Positions 26,379-39,434 of a stretch of DNA of 64,000 nucleotides are shown here, in pieces. Position 1 is the stretch's first letter; each line of letters opens with the position of its first letter. Both the position numbers and the translations under genes were made by a program. Source of the DNA: Heterostelium album PN500 (taxonomy: Eukaryota; Evosea; Eumycetozoa; Acytosteliales; Acytosteliaceae); the NCBI RefSeq assembly GCF_000004825.1, contig NW_008805089.1, forward strand, positions 1,364,001-1,428,000. Direction: 5' to 3'. The notes beneath the pieces are model-generated. The model ran no database searches, was not told the DNA's origin, and was given only the letters and a program-made list of their open reading frames with translations.

Positions 26379-26754
26379 AATATTTTGGCAAATTTGTTTT
26401 CTTTTTATTTTTTGAGTTTGATGGTGTTTTGTTGTTGTTTTGATTATTATGGTGTAATTATCATCTCATTTTGTACGTGTTGTTGTTTTGTTGGTTTTTT
26501 TTCTTTTTTTTGCCAATAATAACAAAAAAAAAAACCAAAAATAATAATATAATAATAATAATTAAATTATTATTGAGTGAGAGAGTGACAGAAAAGAAAA
26601 AGAATCATAACAACTCTTGATGCAACAACCAAAAAAGCAACAAAACTTGCTACATTTATTTACTTTTCTCTCTTTTTGTACACCAATTTACCTTTTTATA
26701 TTATAGTCAACAAACAAAACAAAACAAAACAATACATACATTTTATTTATTTCA

Positions 26755-26771
26755 ATATATATATATATATA
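26755..26771 (+). repeat. (TA)n microsatellite
   Basis: Uninterrupted TA repeats in the 3-kb spacer. Confidence 0.85.
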
Positions 26772-27828
26772 TATTTTTTATTTTATTTTTTTAATTATCA
26801 AAAAATAAACTAACCTAATAACAAAACAATAATAACAACAGAAAACAACAACAACAACAACAACAACATCATCATCATCACAAATAAATAGCACCAATAA
26901 ATAGTTTTTAGTTAACTAATTAAATTATATATATATATAAATTAACAAACACCAACAACAACAACAAAACAACACAATAATAATTTTTTTCTACAACAAT
27001 ATATATATATATATCAATATATACATCTATATCAAAACAACAAAACAAAACATTAAAAATAGAGTTGTTAGAGAATCAACATAACCATATAAATATTAAA
27101 ATCTAGTTATTTGCATTATAGAATCATTTAAAGCAATAACAAAATCTTGTTTCCTAATTTAAAAAAAAATTTATATTTTTTTTTAAAAAAATTTAAACCC
27201 AAAAACAACAATAACAAATAAATACAACCATACAACTCAACATAACAACACCAGCACAGCTTCAACTATTCACTCACTCACTCTCGCTCACTTTTTTACT
27301 TTTAAACTAACAAGTGCATCATTATTCATTATTTAATGATATATATAGAATAACAGTAGTAATCGCAGCAGCAGCAGCATAAATAGTAACAGATATTTAG
27401 AATATATTGTTTTTATAATTATTATTTATCACAATTATCCAACTATTCATTTTATATAAAAGTCGTAGTAAATTTAATATATATTTATAGTATATATGTA
27501 GAAGAAAAAGAGAATTGAGGTTTAATAATATTTAACCTGTTCTATAGGAGAATAGAGGTTCTCACCCTCTTATCAGTTTTAACTCCAACAAACAAACAAA
27601 CAATAACAACAATAACAACAACAACAACAACAGTTTATTTTTTTATTTTATTTTAATATTATCTTTATTTAATTATAATTTTAATAATAATATTTTTTTA
27701 ATACATATATTTATTATACGACATTATTATATTATACATTTATATTTATATAAATTAGTTTAGTTTTTTTAGTTTTTAGTTTTTTTTTTAAATAGATAGA
27801 TAAATAGAATAGAATAGTATCGAATAGA

Positions 27829-28255
27829 ATGGCAGAGGTTGAAAACTCACATCTGATAGATCCATATCTACCAATTGGTGTTATATATAGTTCGTCGAGT
27901 CATCCATCGAGTACTGTTGTTGATAGTCGTAGTTTTGCACAATATCCATTTCCTGCATTGATACATCATCACCAGGTTGATTACAGTAGTGGCGGAAGTA
28001 GCAGCAGTAGTAGTAGTAGTAGTAGTCAAATTCAGTCAAAATCAATTTTAAATAGCAATATACTACACCACAATCATCAACATCAACAACAACAAAACAA
28101 CAATCCTATTCAACAACAACAACAACAACAACAACAAAACAATAATATCGGTCAAAAGAAAAGAAAGACATCAAGAAATACTTTTGTAAAGGAATCTCCT
28201 ATTGTCGATGAATCTTTGGTTTATAAACAGTTTCAAAATCAATACTTTAATGACA

Positions 28256-28287
<32 letters not shown>

Positions 28288-29655
28288 TTCAATCCACAAT
28301 TAATGTATGTTTAAACAAAATAATAATAGTAATAGTTAATTATTAATAATAGGATTATTGCTAATATTATCTTTTTTTATTTATTTATTAAAAAATGTAG
28401 TAAATTAAAAGAAGAAGATAAACATAATCTTCATCAATTATTATTTTTACAGCAACAACAACAACAGCAACAACTTCAAAAGCAGAGATGGATGGATGAT
28501 AAACATCAACATCACTCTTCTTCTTCATCACCACATGTATTTTTCAATACATTTGATGAAGTAAAGCCAAATAATAATAATAATAATTATATTTTAGATA
28601 AAGATGAGAATTTAATTATTCAACAACAACAACAACAACATCAAGTGAAGAAGCAACAACAACAATCACAACCAACTATAGCTACAAATTTTACATTTAT
28701 TTCACCAAATTTAAATAATACCAATACTAGTAATAATAAAAAGAAATCGATATCTACATCAAATGTTCAATCATCACAACAGTCACCATCAAACTATAGT
28801 TTGATGACATCAACATTCCCATATATACAATCAATCACCAATAATAGTACATTGAAACAAACAAGCCAACCGATTAATACAACAACACAAATTCCACAAC
28901 ACCAACACCAACAACAACAACAGATTCATAAACCAATTCCAAACAAACCATCATTGAACAACAACAAGAAAAATAGCACATCTCTTCATACACCGATCGT
29001 GACAGCAACAGGATCATCACTAGGAGGCCCAGCACCACGACCCTACTCATTTATTACCATCTCGGACAAGCTCAATGCCTTCAAACCAATCACCAAAGAG
29101 TTCCCACCAACAGCATACACCAACTCTAGTTTCCCTGTACTCCACTTTGCAACTCCATCGTCACCAACCTTTACTTCCAATCGAACACACTACTCATTAT
29201 CTCCATTTATACCAATCGAAAAAGATACTGTTTTTCCCTGTACAACAACTACTACCACTACCGCAAATGCAACACCAACTACCAATGTTCAATCTATAAC
29301 AACACCAATCAATAATATTCATAATGTAATTTATAATCAACCACCAAATAATAATAATAATAATAATAATAACAATACATTAAATATATCAAAACAACAA
29401 TTCGAACAACAAATCATTAAGAATAATACACATCATAATCATCAACAACAACAAAGCAATAATAATAATATATCAAATAACCAGAATAACATTTTACCGA
29501 AAAAGAAAAAGAAGTCACAAGGATACTGCGAGTGTTGTAATGCTGAATTTGAGAATCTAAAGACTCATCTTGAGAGTAAAGAGCATCGTAGTTTTGCAGA
29601 GAAAGATAAGAACTATTCAAAGATTGACAGTATCATCATGAATATCTCTTTGTAA
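27829..29655 (+). CDS. Dbf4-like regulator of Cdc7 kinase (candidate)
   Basis: Two exons, 27829-28304 and 28401-29655, give 576 residues. Most of the protein is poly-Q, poly-N, poly-S or histidine-rich disorder. Two ordered patches stand out. Near residues 368-420, PRPYSFITISDKLNAFKPI, then KEFPP, FPVLHF and SPF resembles Dbf4 motif M, which binds Cdc7. Near residue 535, GYCECCNAEFENLKTHLES then KEHRSFA is a very good match to the Dbf4-type C2H2 zinc finger (motif C). Dbf4 activates Cdc7 to phosphorylate MCM proteins at origin firing. An N-terminal BRCT-like motif N was not recognised, so this is a reduced or diverged form. The finger identification is strong and the motif M call is moderate. 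It is preceded by an unusually long AT-rich leader. Confidence 0.8.
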
Positions 29656-30096
29656 AGAATCATTATCGTCCTAATAGGTCCATCATTAGAATTGGCTTCT
29701 TTTATAGATTACTTTTTTGTTTTATATCCCCCTCCCCAACAACACAACTCATACCTTTTTTGTAGTTATATTATAGAGCTATTTTTTTTATTTAGCTTTG
29801 TCTATAATAATTAATAATAATAATAATAATCATAATAATTTATTATCATAACATGATAATCTTTGTACTTTTGGAAACGAAAGTAGAGATTTATTTAATA
29901 AAATTAAAACTTATATCTTTTAAAATAATATCATTGGCGTTATCTTGATATGATAAGAGTTTTAACTTTTTAATTTGGTTAATTATTTTTAAATTTAATT
30001 TAATTTTTGCAAAAAAAAAAAAAAAAAAAAAAACGATTATATAATTTCAATTGCAAACATTTAACATTTTATTTGTTTCAATTCAAAATCAAATTG
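29656..30096. other. Intergenic spacer
   Basis: A 441-base codirectional spacer between the Dbf4-like and MetAP2 genes. It has AT-rich DNA and a 22-base poly-A run just before the MetAP2 leader. Nothing else is recognised. Confidence 0.6.
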
Positions 30097-31648
<1,552 letters not shown>

Positions 31649-32118
31649 ACAAAAAAAAAAAAAGTTAAATCAATCAAAAAAAAAAAAAAAAAACCTTAAT
31701 AAAATTAAAATTTTATCAATTAGTAATTATTATGTTGTTGTTTTATTTGAATGGTAAATAAATCTTATTGTTCAAAATCAATAAAAATTTTAACCAATTA
31801 ATAGATAAATTTAATTAACAGTAAACAATCAAATCATTTTCATTGGTTCATCCCCTTTTTTCACCATCTGTTTTCAGAAAAAAAAACAAAATTGTTAACA
31901 TATCTTCCCCACTTTCACCAAATACAATCCATTTTTTGATATTGTATTTAAATTGTTTATTTATTTTAATAATTTGATTTTAAAACAATTGATTATATAA
32001 ACAAAAAAAAAAACAAAAAATATTAATATATACTAATTTACTAATCAAAAAAAAACAATAAATAATTAAATATCACTTCTATTTATAAATCAAATAATTA
32101 AAATCTCTTAATAAAAAA
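31649..32118. other. Intergenic spacer
   Basis: A 470-base codirectional spacer between MetAP2 and GST genes. It contains poly-A runs and no recognisable gene. Confidence 0.6.
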
Positions 32119-32813
32119 ATGGATACTGTTGAAAGTGGCAAACCTAATTTATATTATGTAAGTTTTTGCTTAACCTTTAAATAAATAGAATTTTTTCTAA
32201 TTAGAAATTTTTTTTTTATTTTTTTATTTTTTATCAGTTTAATACTAGAGGTCGAGCTGAAACCATTAGATTAATATTGGCATATGTCGATATTGAATAT
32301 AATGATATTCGTATTGATTATCCAATGAATGATACTATTAGAAAGACATTTACCTTTGGCCAAGTCCCTTATTATGAAGATTCTGTAGTAGGAGGTCTCT
32401 CACAGTCTATCGCTATCGAACACTATTTGGCCAATAGATACAATCTCTCTGGAAAGAGTTTGAAGGAGAGAGCTCTGATTGAGTCGTATGCCCATGCTAC
32501 ACGTGATGTTGTAAATCCATACTACCTTGTCAAATTTGATGATGCTGCCATTCGTAGATACCAGACCGATGTTGCTCCAAACTATCTATTAAAATTTGAA
32601 AGGCTACTCTCTAAAAAAACAACGATCTATATTGTTTCTGATGAAATAACTTGGGCCGATCTGTCGATTTTCAATCTCATAGACTTTTTCCACCAACAAA
32701 AAATGTCAAAAGCTATTGAACCATTTCCAAATCTAAATCTCTTTTATCAACAAATTTCTTCAATTCCTTCAATATCTCAATACTTACAATCAAGAGAGAA
32801 AACAAGATTCTAA
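32119..32813 (+). CDS. Sigma-like glutathione S-transferase
   Basis: Two exons, 32119-32157 and 32238-32813, give 204 residues. The first exon supplies MDTVESGKPNLYY and the second continues FNTRGRAETIRLIL, together making the typical sigma-class start with the catalytic tyrosine in YYFNTRGRAE. The thioredoxin-like half continues to the glutathione-binding FGQVPYYED and SQSIAIEHYLA. The helical half includes the conserved capping segment in ITWADLSIF. Such enzymes conjugate glutathione or isomerise prostaglandin-like substrates in the cytosol; the specific substrate is not clear. The conserved QSxAI loop is intact, so it is likely active. Length matches the class. Confidence 0.93.
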
Positions 32814-34086
32814 AAAAAATAATCTATGAATTTGAATCAATTTAATATTTGTAAATATGAATAATCATCTTAATACCTTAATTTTGTTTAATAACAAAAC
32901 AACTTTTATAACTCATCATAAAGATAATAAATAATATTAATTTATTATCTTGTTTGTTGATATTATTTTTTAAACAATTTGAAATTTCATATCTGGTAAA
33001 ACCCAGAAAAAAAAAAATCGGTTTAAAACACCAGAATTAGCTTTTTAAACAGAAAGATCTGCAACAAAAAAGTTTGAAAACAACAAAACTGACACCCATT
33101 TTTCACTGTCATCATTCAAAAATTTTAATTTATTCTATTTTTTATTCAATTTTTTCAAAACACCTCAATATCACATCATAAATATGAATTAGAATATTCG
33201 ATTATAATATAATTTCATTCCATGATCATATAGAATTGTACGATTATTTTTTTTTTGATATTTTTCCTCTTATAATAATATATAGTATTGTTTGGTCCGA
33301 TTTTTTTGGGTGACAACATCTGTAATCAATCAAAAACACCACAACAACCTGTTTTTTAAAACAAAAAACCAAACAAACCAAACAAATATTTACCAATTGA
33401 TTTTAAACACAACTTCATCACACACACACATAAACAACCAAGCCAACAAATAACAATTAAACTAAAAGTAAAAGTTCAATTTTTTTGAAAACCAAAAAAA
33501 AAAACAGGCGGTTATTAAAAGGTAATCACTCATTAATATTTAACATTCCCCTTCATAAGCTTCCTCTTCATTCTTCCTCTTCTTTTAAAAAAAACATTAG
33601 CATTAGTTGGCTAAAACTTCCTCCTCCACACAACCAACCAACCAATTAATTATAAGAATAACTTTAAAACCAATCATTAATATATTAGTAGAATAAGATA
33701 ATAGCATCTTTAAGTAGATAGAGATTATTTATTATTTTTTTGTTGTTTTTTCTAATTATACAGAAATTAAACACACATTACCAAAATACAATAAAATACG
33801 AACATAGAAACCAAAAAAAAAACAAAAATACTTTGTTGTAACTTTTACACAACACACACACACACACACAAAATATCGCTCTTACTGCAAAATAAACAAA
33901 AAAGGTAGAATAATTTCACTTCACTTGTTTTTTTTTCTGTAATTGTTTATTTATTAAATATATATATATATAATTGTAATTGTTGTAATAATAATAGTAG
34001 TAGAATTCATAGTAATAATATTTTTTTTAAAAGATTATTGTAATATAAAATAAAGATTATTAGGTAGAACAGTTTCGATATCGAAC
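32814..34086. other. AT-rich spacer upstream of copper ATPase
   Basis: A 1.27-kb spacer with no gene seen. It holds poly-A runs, a CA dinucleotide run near 33848-33869 and a pyrimidine-rich CTTCCTCTTCATTCTTCCTCTT stretch near 33560. No copper-response motif was recognised. Confidence 0.6.
33848..33869 (+). repeat. (CA)n microsatellite
   Basis: About ten CA units in the spacer upstream of the copper ATPase. Confidence 0.85.
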
Positions 34087-37000
34087 ATGTCATATATTAA
34101 ATTAGAGGTTATCAATGATACCTCTGATGAAAGAATCGATATCAGTGATGGAGCTGCCAAAGAATCTAGTCTAAAGAAGGCTGTCTTTAGTGTACATGGT
34201 ATGACTTGTTCATCATGTGTCGGTATCATTGAATCGTTTATGTCCAATGTAGATGGTATCATTTCGATTCAAGTTGCATTACTTCAAGAGACTGCCGATG
34301 TTAAATTTAACCCATCTATTATAAATGTAAGTGAAAACAAAAGTAAACATTAAATCACATCTTATTAACTATATTATTAAATTTATTATTATTTTTTTTT
34401 TAGGAAGAAGAGATTGCTGAACAAATAAATTCAGTTGGATTTGAAGCAAAGCATATAAAACAAGCGGAACATAATACTTTGATGTTACAGATTGGTGGTA
34501 TGACATGTTCATCATGTGTCGGTATCATTGAGAGTATCGTTGGTCAAATGGATGGTGTAACAGAGATTAAAGTAAATCTTGCATTAGAGAATGCTAGAAT
34601 CATGTATGATCCTGATTTAACTGGTGCAAGAAATATTATTCAACAAATTGAAGATGTAAGTTAATAATAATAATTAATAGATTTTAAAACATAATAATAA
34701 CATTTTTTATTAAAGGTTGGATTTACAGCTAATTTACCATCAACAAATATAGAAGATACAAAGAATCTACAAAAAGAAGAGATTGCAAAGATACAAAGAG
34801 TTCTATTTATTAGTGTTTGTTTCACCGTACCTGTATTTTTAATTGGAATGATATTACATAAAGTTACATGTAAGTTTTATTATTAATCTAATTAATCATT
34901 AAAATCTAACTTTTTTTTAATATTATTTTTTTAGTTTGTCAATTTTTATTTACAAGACAAATTGTACATGGTGTTAGTATTGCTGATTTTTTAATGTTTG
35001 TGTTTACAACACCTGTACAGTTTTGGGTTGGAAAGAGATTTTATATTAATGGATACAAGTCATTGAAACATGGTGGTGCTAATATGGATGTTTTGGTTGC
35101 ACTTGGTACTAGTTGTGCGTATTTCTACAGTTTGATGGTTATGATTATGGATATGATGAATCCAGAGTTACCAGAGACCAATATGGAGATGAAGACCTTT
35201 TTCGATACTTCTGCTTCGTTGATTACCTTTATTTTGTTGGGCAAGTACTTGGAGATCATTGCCAAAGGAAAGACATCGGATGCCATCAAAAAGTTGATGT
35301 CACTTCAAGCGACCAAAGCTATTCTCTTGGGAACCGACGGTAATGGTAATATTCTAGAGGAGCGAGAGATTGATATCGAGTTGGTACAACGTGGTGATAT
35401 TCTCAAGGTGTTACCAGGTAGTAAGATTCCAACCGATGGTATTGTAGTTTCCGGTGTTTCCAGTGTTGACGAATCGATTATCACTGGTGAATCGATGCCT
35501 GCAACCAAGCAAGCCAATGACAAGGTGATTGGAGGTACTGTCAATCAAAAGGGTGTTCTTCATGTGCGTGCCACTCGTGTCGGTGGTGATACTTCGCTCT
35601 CGCAGATCATTCGTTTGGTTGAGCGTGCTCAGACCGAGCGTGCACCCATTCAATCGTTGGCCGATAAGATTAGTGGTGTGTTTGTACCGGCAGTTGTTAG
35701 TTTGGGATTGCTGACATTTTTCGTTTGGATTGGTATTGGTGCTTCCGGTGCAATCGATAAGATCATAGAGAATGCCAATTCCACTGTATTCCAATTTGCT
35801 CTGAGAAATGCCATCTCTGTCATTGTAATTGCTTGTCCATGTGCACTTGGATTGGCTACACCCACAGCAGTCATGGTTGGAACTGGTATTGGTGCTCAAT
35901 GCGGAATTCTAATCAAAGGTGGATCACATTTGGAAACTGCACACAAGATATCTGCTGTCATTTTCGATAAAACCGGTACTCTCACCACTGGTAAACCGAT
36001 TGTATCGGAATCACATATCATTGGAAACAAGTATGATAAAAAGACATTCTTTGAGTTGGTGGCATCGGCAGAGGCAGCCTCTGAACATCCATTGGCTGGA
36101 GCTATCGTCAACTATGCCTTTACAGTTTGTGATGTCACTGCTACCACTGTACCAGAGAATTTCGAGAGTATCACAGGTTCAGGTATTAGAGCAATCGTCA
36201 ACAAAGTACCACTGATGATTGGTAACATGAAATGGATCAACGAGTGTGGTATCAACTTTGCCAAGACCATCTCTGACACCAACCGTATCAATGATATCGA
36301 AGCAAAGATCAAACGATTGGAATCCGAAGGAAATACAGTTGTTTTTGTTGTGTTGAATGAAGAGATCTGTGGATTGATTGCCATTAGCGATCAACTGAAA
36401 CCAGAGGCACGTCCAACTATTACCGCTCTCAAAAAGATGGGTATCTTCCCTTGGATGGTTACTGGTGATAATCCACGTACAGCCAATGCCATTGCAGCAC
36501 AATGTGGTATCACACAGGTTTTCGCAGAGGTGTTGCCATCGAATAAATCGAAAAAAGTACAGGAATTAAAACAACAGGGACATGTCGTTGCTATGGTAGG
36601 TGATGGTATCAATGATTCACCGGCACTCGCCGAAGCAGATGTTGGTATTGCTATTGGTGCAGGTACAGATATCGCTATTGAAGCTGCTGATATCGTTCTC
36701 GTTAAATCGGATCTACGTGATGTCATCACCGCAATCAGTCTTTCAAAAACAACTTTTAATAGAATTCGTTTCAACTATCTTTGGGCTACCATGTATAATA
36801 TTCTTGGTATACCGTTGGCTGCAGGTGTTCTTATTCCAGCAGGTTTCAGTATTCCACCGATGGTTGCTGGTTTGGCAATGGCTTTTTCAAGTATTAGTGT
36901 AGTTTTATCAAGTTTACATCTTAAAATGTATAAGAAACCTGTTATTAAAATACATAGTGATAATTTCCAAGCAAATGGTAAGTTATATATAATTTATAAT

Positions 37001-37147
37001 TAATTTAGATAATTAACTTGATAATTAACTTTTTATTTATTTATTTATTCAGAATCATCATTTAAAAAACATATATCATTTGAAATACCACTTAAAGGTG
37101 TACAAGTCGAACAACAATCTTTATTATCTAGAGAACCCGATCCCTAG
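34087..37147 (+). CDS. Copper-transporting P1B-type ATPase
   Basis: Five exons (34087-34326, 34404-34655, 34716-34869, 34935-36977, 37053-37147) give 927 residues. This enzyme pumps Cu(I) out of the cytosol into the secretory pathway, phagosome or outside, like ATP7A/B. Two N-terminal metal-binding domains each carry GMTCSSC. The membrane ion site CPC is in VIACPCALGLATPT, the phosphorylation site is DKTGTLT, the nucleotide-binding histidine is in SEHPLAGA, and the hinge is GDGINDSPALA. The phosphatase motif TGES is also present. All catalytic residues look intact. Human ATP7 proteins have six metal-binding domains, whereas two is common in fungi and plants. The last exon adds a short tail with a LL pair that could act in sorting. 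The two metal-binding motifs are nearly identical at the DNA level. Confidence 0.96.
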
Positions 37148-37460
37148 ATATAAATTTATTTAATAAATATAATATTATTTTTTTGAAATCAACATTCATC
37201 ATAGTCAATATGGTGTATAATATAATTTAAAGTCTTAAAACAACTCTAACTGGTAAGATGACCAACGATCTTCCGGAAGAGTACTTTTAAAATTAAAAAT
37301 TGTTTCTTTATTTAATTTCTAAATTAAGAGTATTTTGCTTATTAAAAAATTAGAAAAAATATAGAATGAAAGAGAGTTGCAAGAATCTGTTGGTTTTTAA
37401 GTTGGCAGGAAATGAACTTGTTGGTCAAATGATAGATCATTAAAATAAATCACATTATAG
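37148..37460. other. Intergenic spacer
   Basis: A 313-base codirectional spacer between the copper ATPase and the ankyrin-like gene; nothing recognised. Confidence 0.6.
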
Positions 37461-39134
37461 ATGAAATCAGAGTTATTTAAACTTGTATTTAATAATATTA
37501 TTATTAGATCAAATATATTCAATCAGTTACAAAATGAAGCATATGGCCCTGGATATGAAAGATACAAATGGATACAATTAGTTAATTTACCGTTTCTATT
37601 GATACAATATGACTATTTCGATCTTTTTGTAAAGCATTGGATCACCGTTGGTTGCAGTAACTATCACTACAAACAAATGAAATTGAAAGACAACATGGGG
37701 ATATTTAAAGTAGCTATCAAATTCAACCGATTAAACTTTATCAAGTGTTTCGTGGAACTCAATCTATTGGACCTTTCAAAGTATTCAACAGAAGTAATAG
37801 AAGCCGCAAGGAGAGAAAGAAAAAAAGAGATTGCAGTATTTCTAGTTTCGACAAGCAAATCAGATACTATTTATGATTATTCGCGAGATCTGATTGATGC
37901 TTGTAGGTCAAACGATATTGAAACTGTCAAACTATTATCACCAAAGGTCAACAAAGAATTCTATGAAGCTAATTCACCGTTGTTTGAAGCTGCCTTTAGC
38001 GACAATTTGGAGATTGTAGATTGGTTATTGAACAACAGATTCGATGAAGCCAACTTAATCGGTAGAACTAGATTGGTTGGCATGGTTGTAAACCAAAATC
38101 TAATGCATATACCTGATTGGCTGTTGTCTAAAGGCCATATTGAAGATATAGTCTATCACAATAGAAATCTATATTTGCACTTCCAACCGGGAACATTTCA
38201 ATGGTTGAAGACAACCAAACTAAAGATAAACTTTTCATCAGAAGATATTGATAATGGTGCATGTAGTTTGTCACTCGATGACCTAAAGTGGATGTGTGAT
38301 CACTGTAATGAACAGTTTAGTGGTATGGCAATGTATAATGCGATCACAAACTCCAATTTTGAGGTTGCGAAATGGTTACATGAAAATCATAATGCAGTTG
38401 GTTCAGAGGAGGTAGATTATATAACTGTAAATGATGAAAAGGAAACGCTAGAAATGATAAAATGGTTTCATGAAAATAGAACAGATACACTCGGTCTCCA
38501 TGTTATGGATAGGGCTGCTTCTTCGTCACTAGATATTGTCAAATTCCTTCATTTCAACAGAACTGAAGGATGTACTGATAATGCAATGCTTAACGCTCTA
38601 AAGGCAGGTCACATAGAAATATTCGAATTTCTCAAAGAGAATAGAACAGAGGGTGTACCGAATGATCTCATTGAACAACTTTGTGCTGATGGTAATTTGG
38701 CGATGATTCAATATCTTCATAAAACTGGAAAACCAAATGAATATCGTAATTGGTCACAAGCAATCGATAAAGCTGCCGAAAAATCACATTTACATTTGAT
38801 AAAGTGGATTCATCAGAATACTGCTCATCGTTGCTCAAATGAAGCTTTTAAATGGGCATTGTTAAATGGAGATTTTGAAATGGTTCAATATCTCATCAAT
38901 AACAAACTTTGTTCATATGATTTAGAGTCGATGGTGATTTCAAGGATAGGTTCTAAATATGGCGACATTCCAACATTGGATTGGTTATTGAAACAAAACA
39001 TATTTGATCATGCCAAACTTGTTGAATGTGCAAATCAAAATTATGTAGATTTTATAGGTGCATTCTTCAAAGATTATCATATTGATATAATAGATTATTT
39101 TAATATGGACAAATTATTAAAGATCAACGATTAA
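37461..39134 (+). CDS. Ankyrin-like repeat family protein, copy A
   Basis: A single-exon gene of 557 residues. It starts with LFKLVFNNIIIRSNIFNQL, an F-box-like helical segment shared with the gene at 61216. After a cap region come divergent ankyrin-like repeats of about 30-35 residues, with a recurring core of the type GHIEIFEFLKENRTEG or EVAKWLHENH. Hydrophobic pairs before WL or FL and an NRTE turn recur. I know this as a large dictyostelid-expanded family; its function is unknown and may be ubiquitin-adaptor-like if the N-terminal F-box reading is right. No catalytic motif is visible. The base composition resembles neighbouring genes, so recent transfer is not suggested. Confidence 0.82.
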   Translation: MKSELFKLVFNNIIIRSNIFNQLQNEAYGPGYERYKWIQLVNLPFLLIQYDYFDLFVKHWITVGCSNYHYKQMKLKDNMGIFKVAIKFNRLNFIKCFVELNLLDLSKYSTEVIEAARRERKKEIAVFLVSTSKSDTIYDYSRDLIDACRSNDIETVKLLSPKVNKEFYEANSPLFEAAFSDNLEIVDWLLNNRFDEANLIGRTRLVGMVVNQNLMHIPDWLLSKGHIEDIVYHNRNLYLHFQPGTFQWLKTTKLKINFSSEDIDNGACSLSLDDLKWMCDHCNEQFSGMAMYNAITNSNFEVAKWLHENHNAVGSEEVDYITVNDEKETLEMIKWFHENRTDTLGLHVMDRAASSSLDIVKFLHFNRTEGCTDNAMLNALKAGHIEIFEFLKENRTEGVPNDLIEQLCADGNLAMIQYLHKTGKPNEYRNWSQAIDKAAEKSHLHLIKWIHQNTAHRCSNEAFKWALLNGDFEMVQYLINNKLCSYDLESMVISRIGSKYGDIPTLDWLLKQNIFDHAKLVECANQNYVDFIGAFFKDYHIDIIDYFNMDKLLKIND

Positions 39135-39434
39135 TTTTAAATAAAAAGAAAAACATTTAATTATTCTATTGCTTTATCGGTTTAGTTTCGAAATCAGATT
39201 AAGTAGATTTCTTTCTTTATTTAAATAACATATGTATACAATATTTTAAAACTAAAACTAAATAAATATTTATTTTTTTATTTAATATTTAAAATTGGAT
39301 ATTCGGTGGAGAGACCAACACGATATAGTAGTTAAAATGATAAATCAAAACCAGTTTAATATAAAATTAAAGCTATATCTAATGGTATAAATAATTAAAA
39401 AGCTAGATTGTTGATTTATTTTTTTATTATTACT
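39135..39434. other. Intergenic spacer between convergent genes
   Basis: A 300-base spacer between the converging ankyrin-like gene and PRP16. It is AT-rich and nothing is recognised. Confidence 0.6.

Larger units (their letters stand above)
24853..27828. other. 3-kb AT-rich spacer, divergent promoters, hairpins
   Basis: The longest gene-free stretch in the window lies between the divergent ste24 and Dbf4-like genes. It is rich in poly-A/T, CAA/TTG and TAT runs and has no supported gene. Notable parts are a locally GC-richer area at 25150-25215 with AGTG...CACT pairing, two hairpin-forming segments (26111-26164 and 26287-26378), a (TA)n run at 26755-26771 and another at about 26999-27013. 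Several short frames of low-complexity residues are not believed. Part of it may be a long 5' leader of the gene at 27829. Confidence 0.6.
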
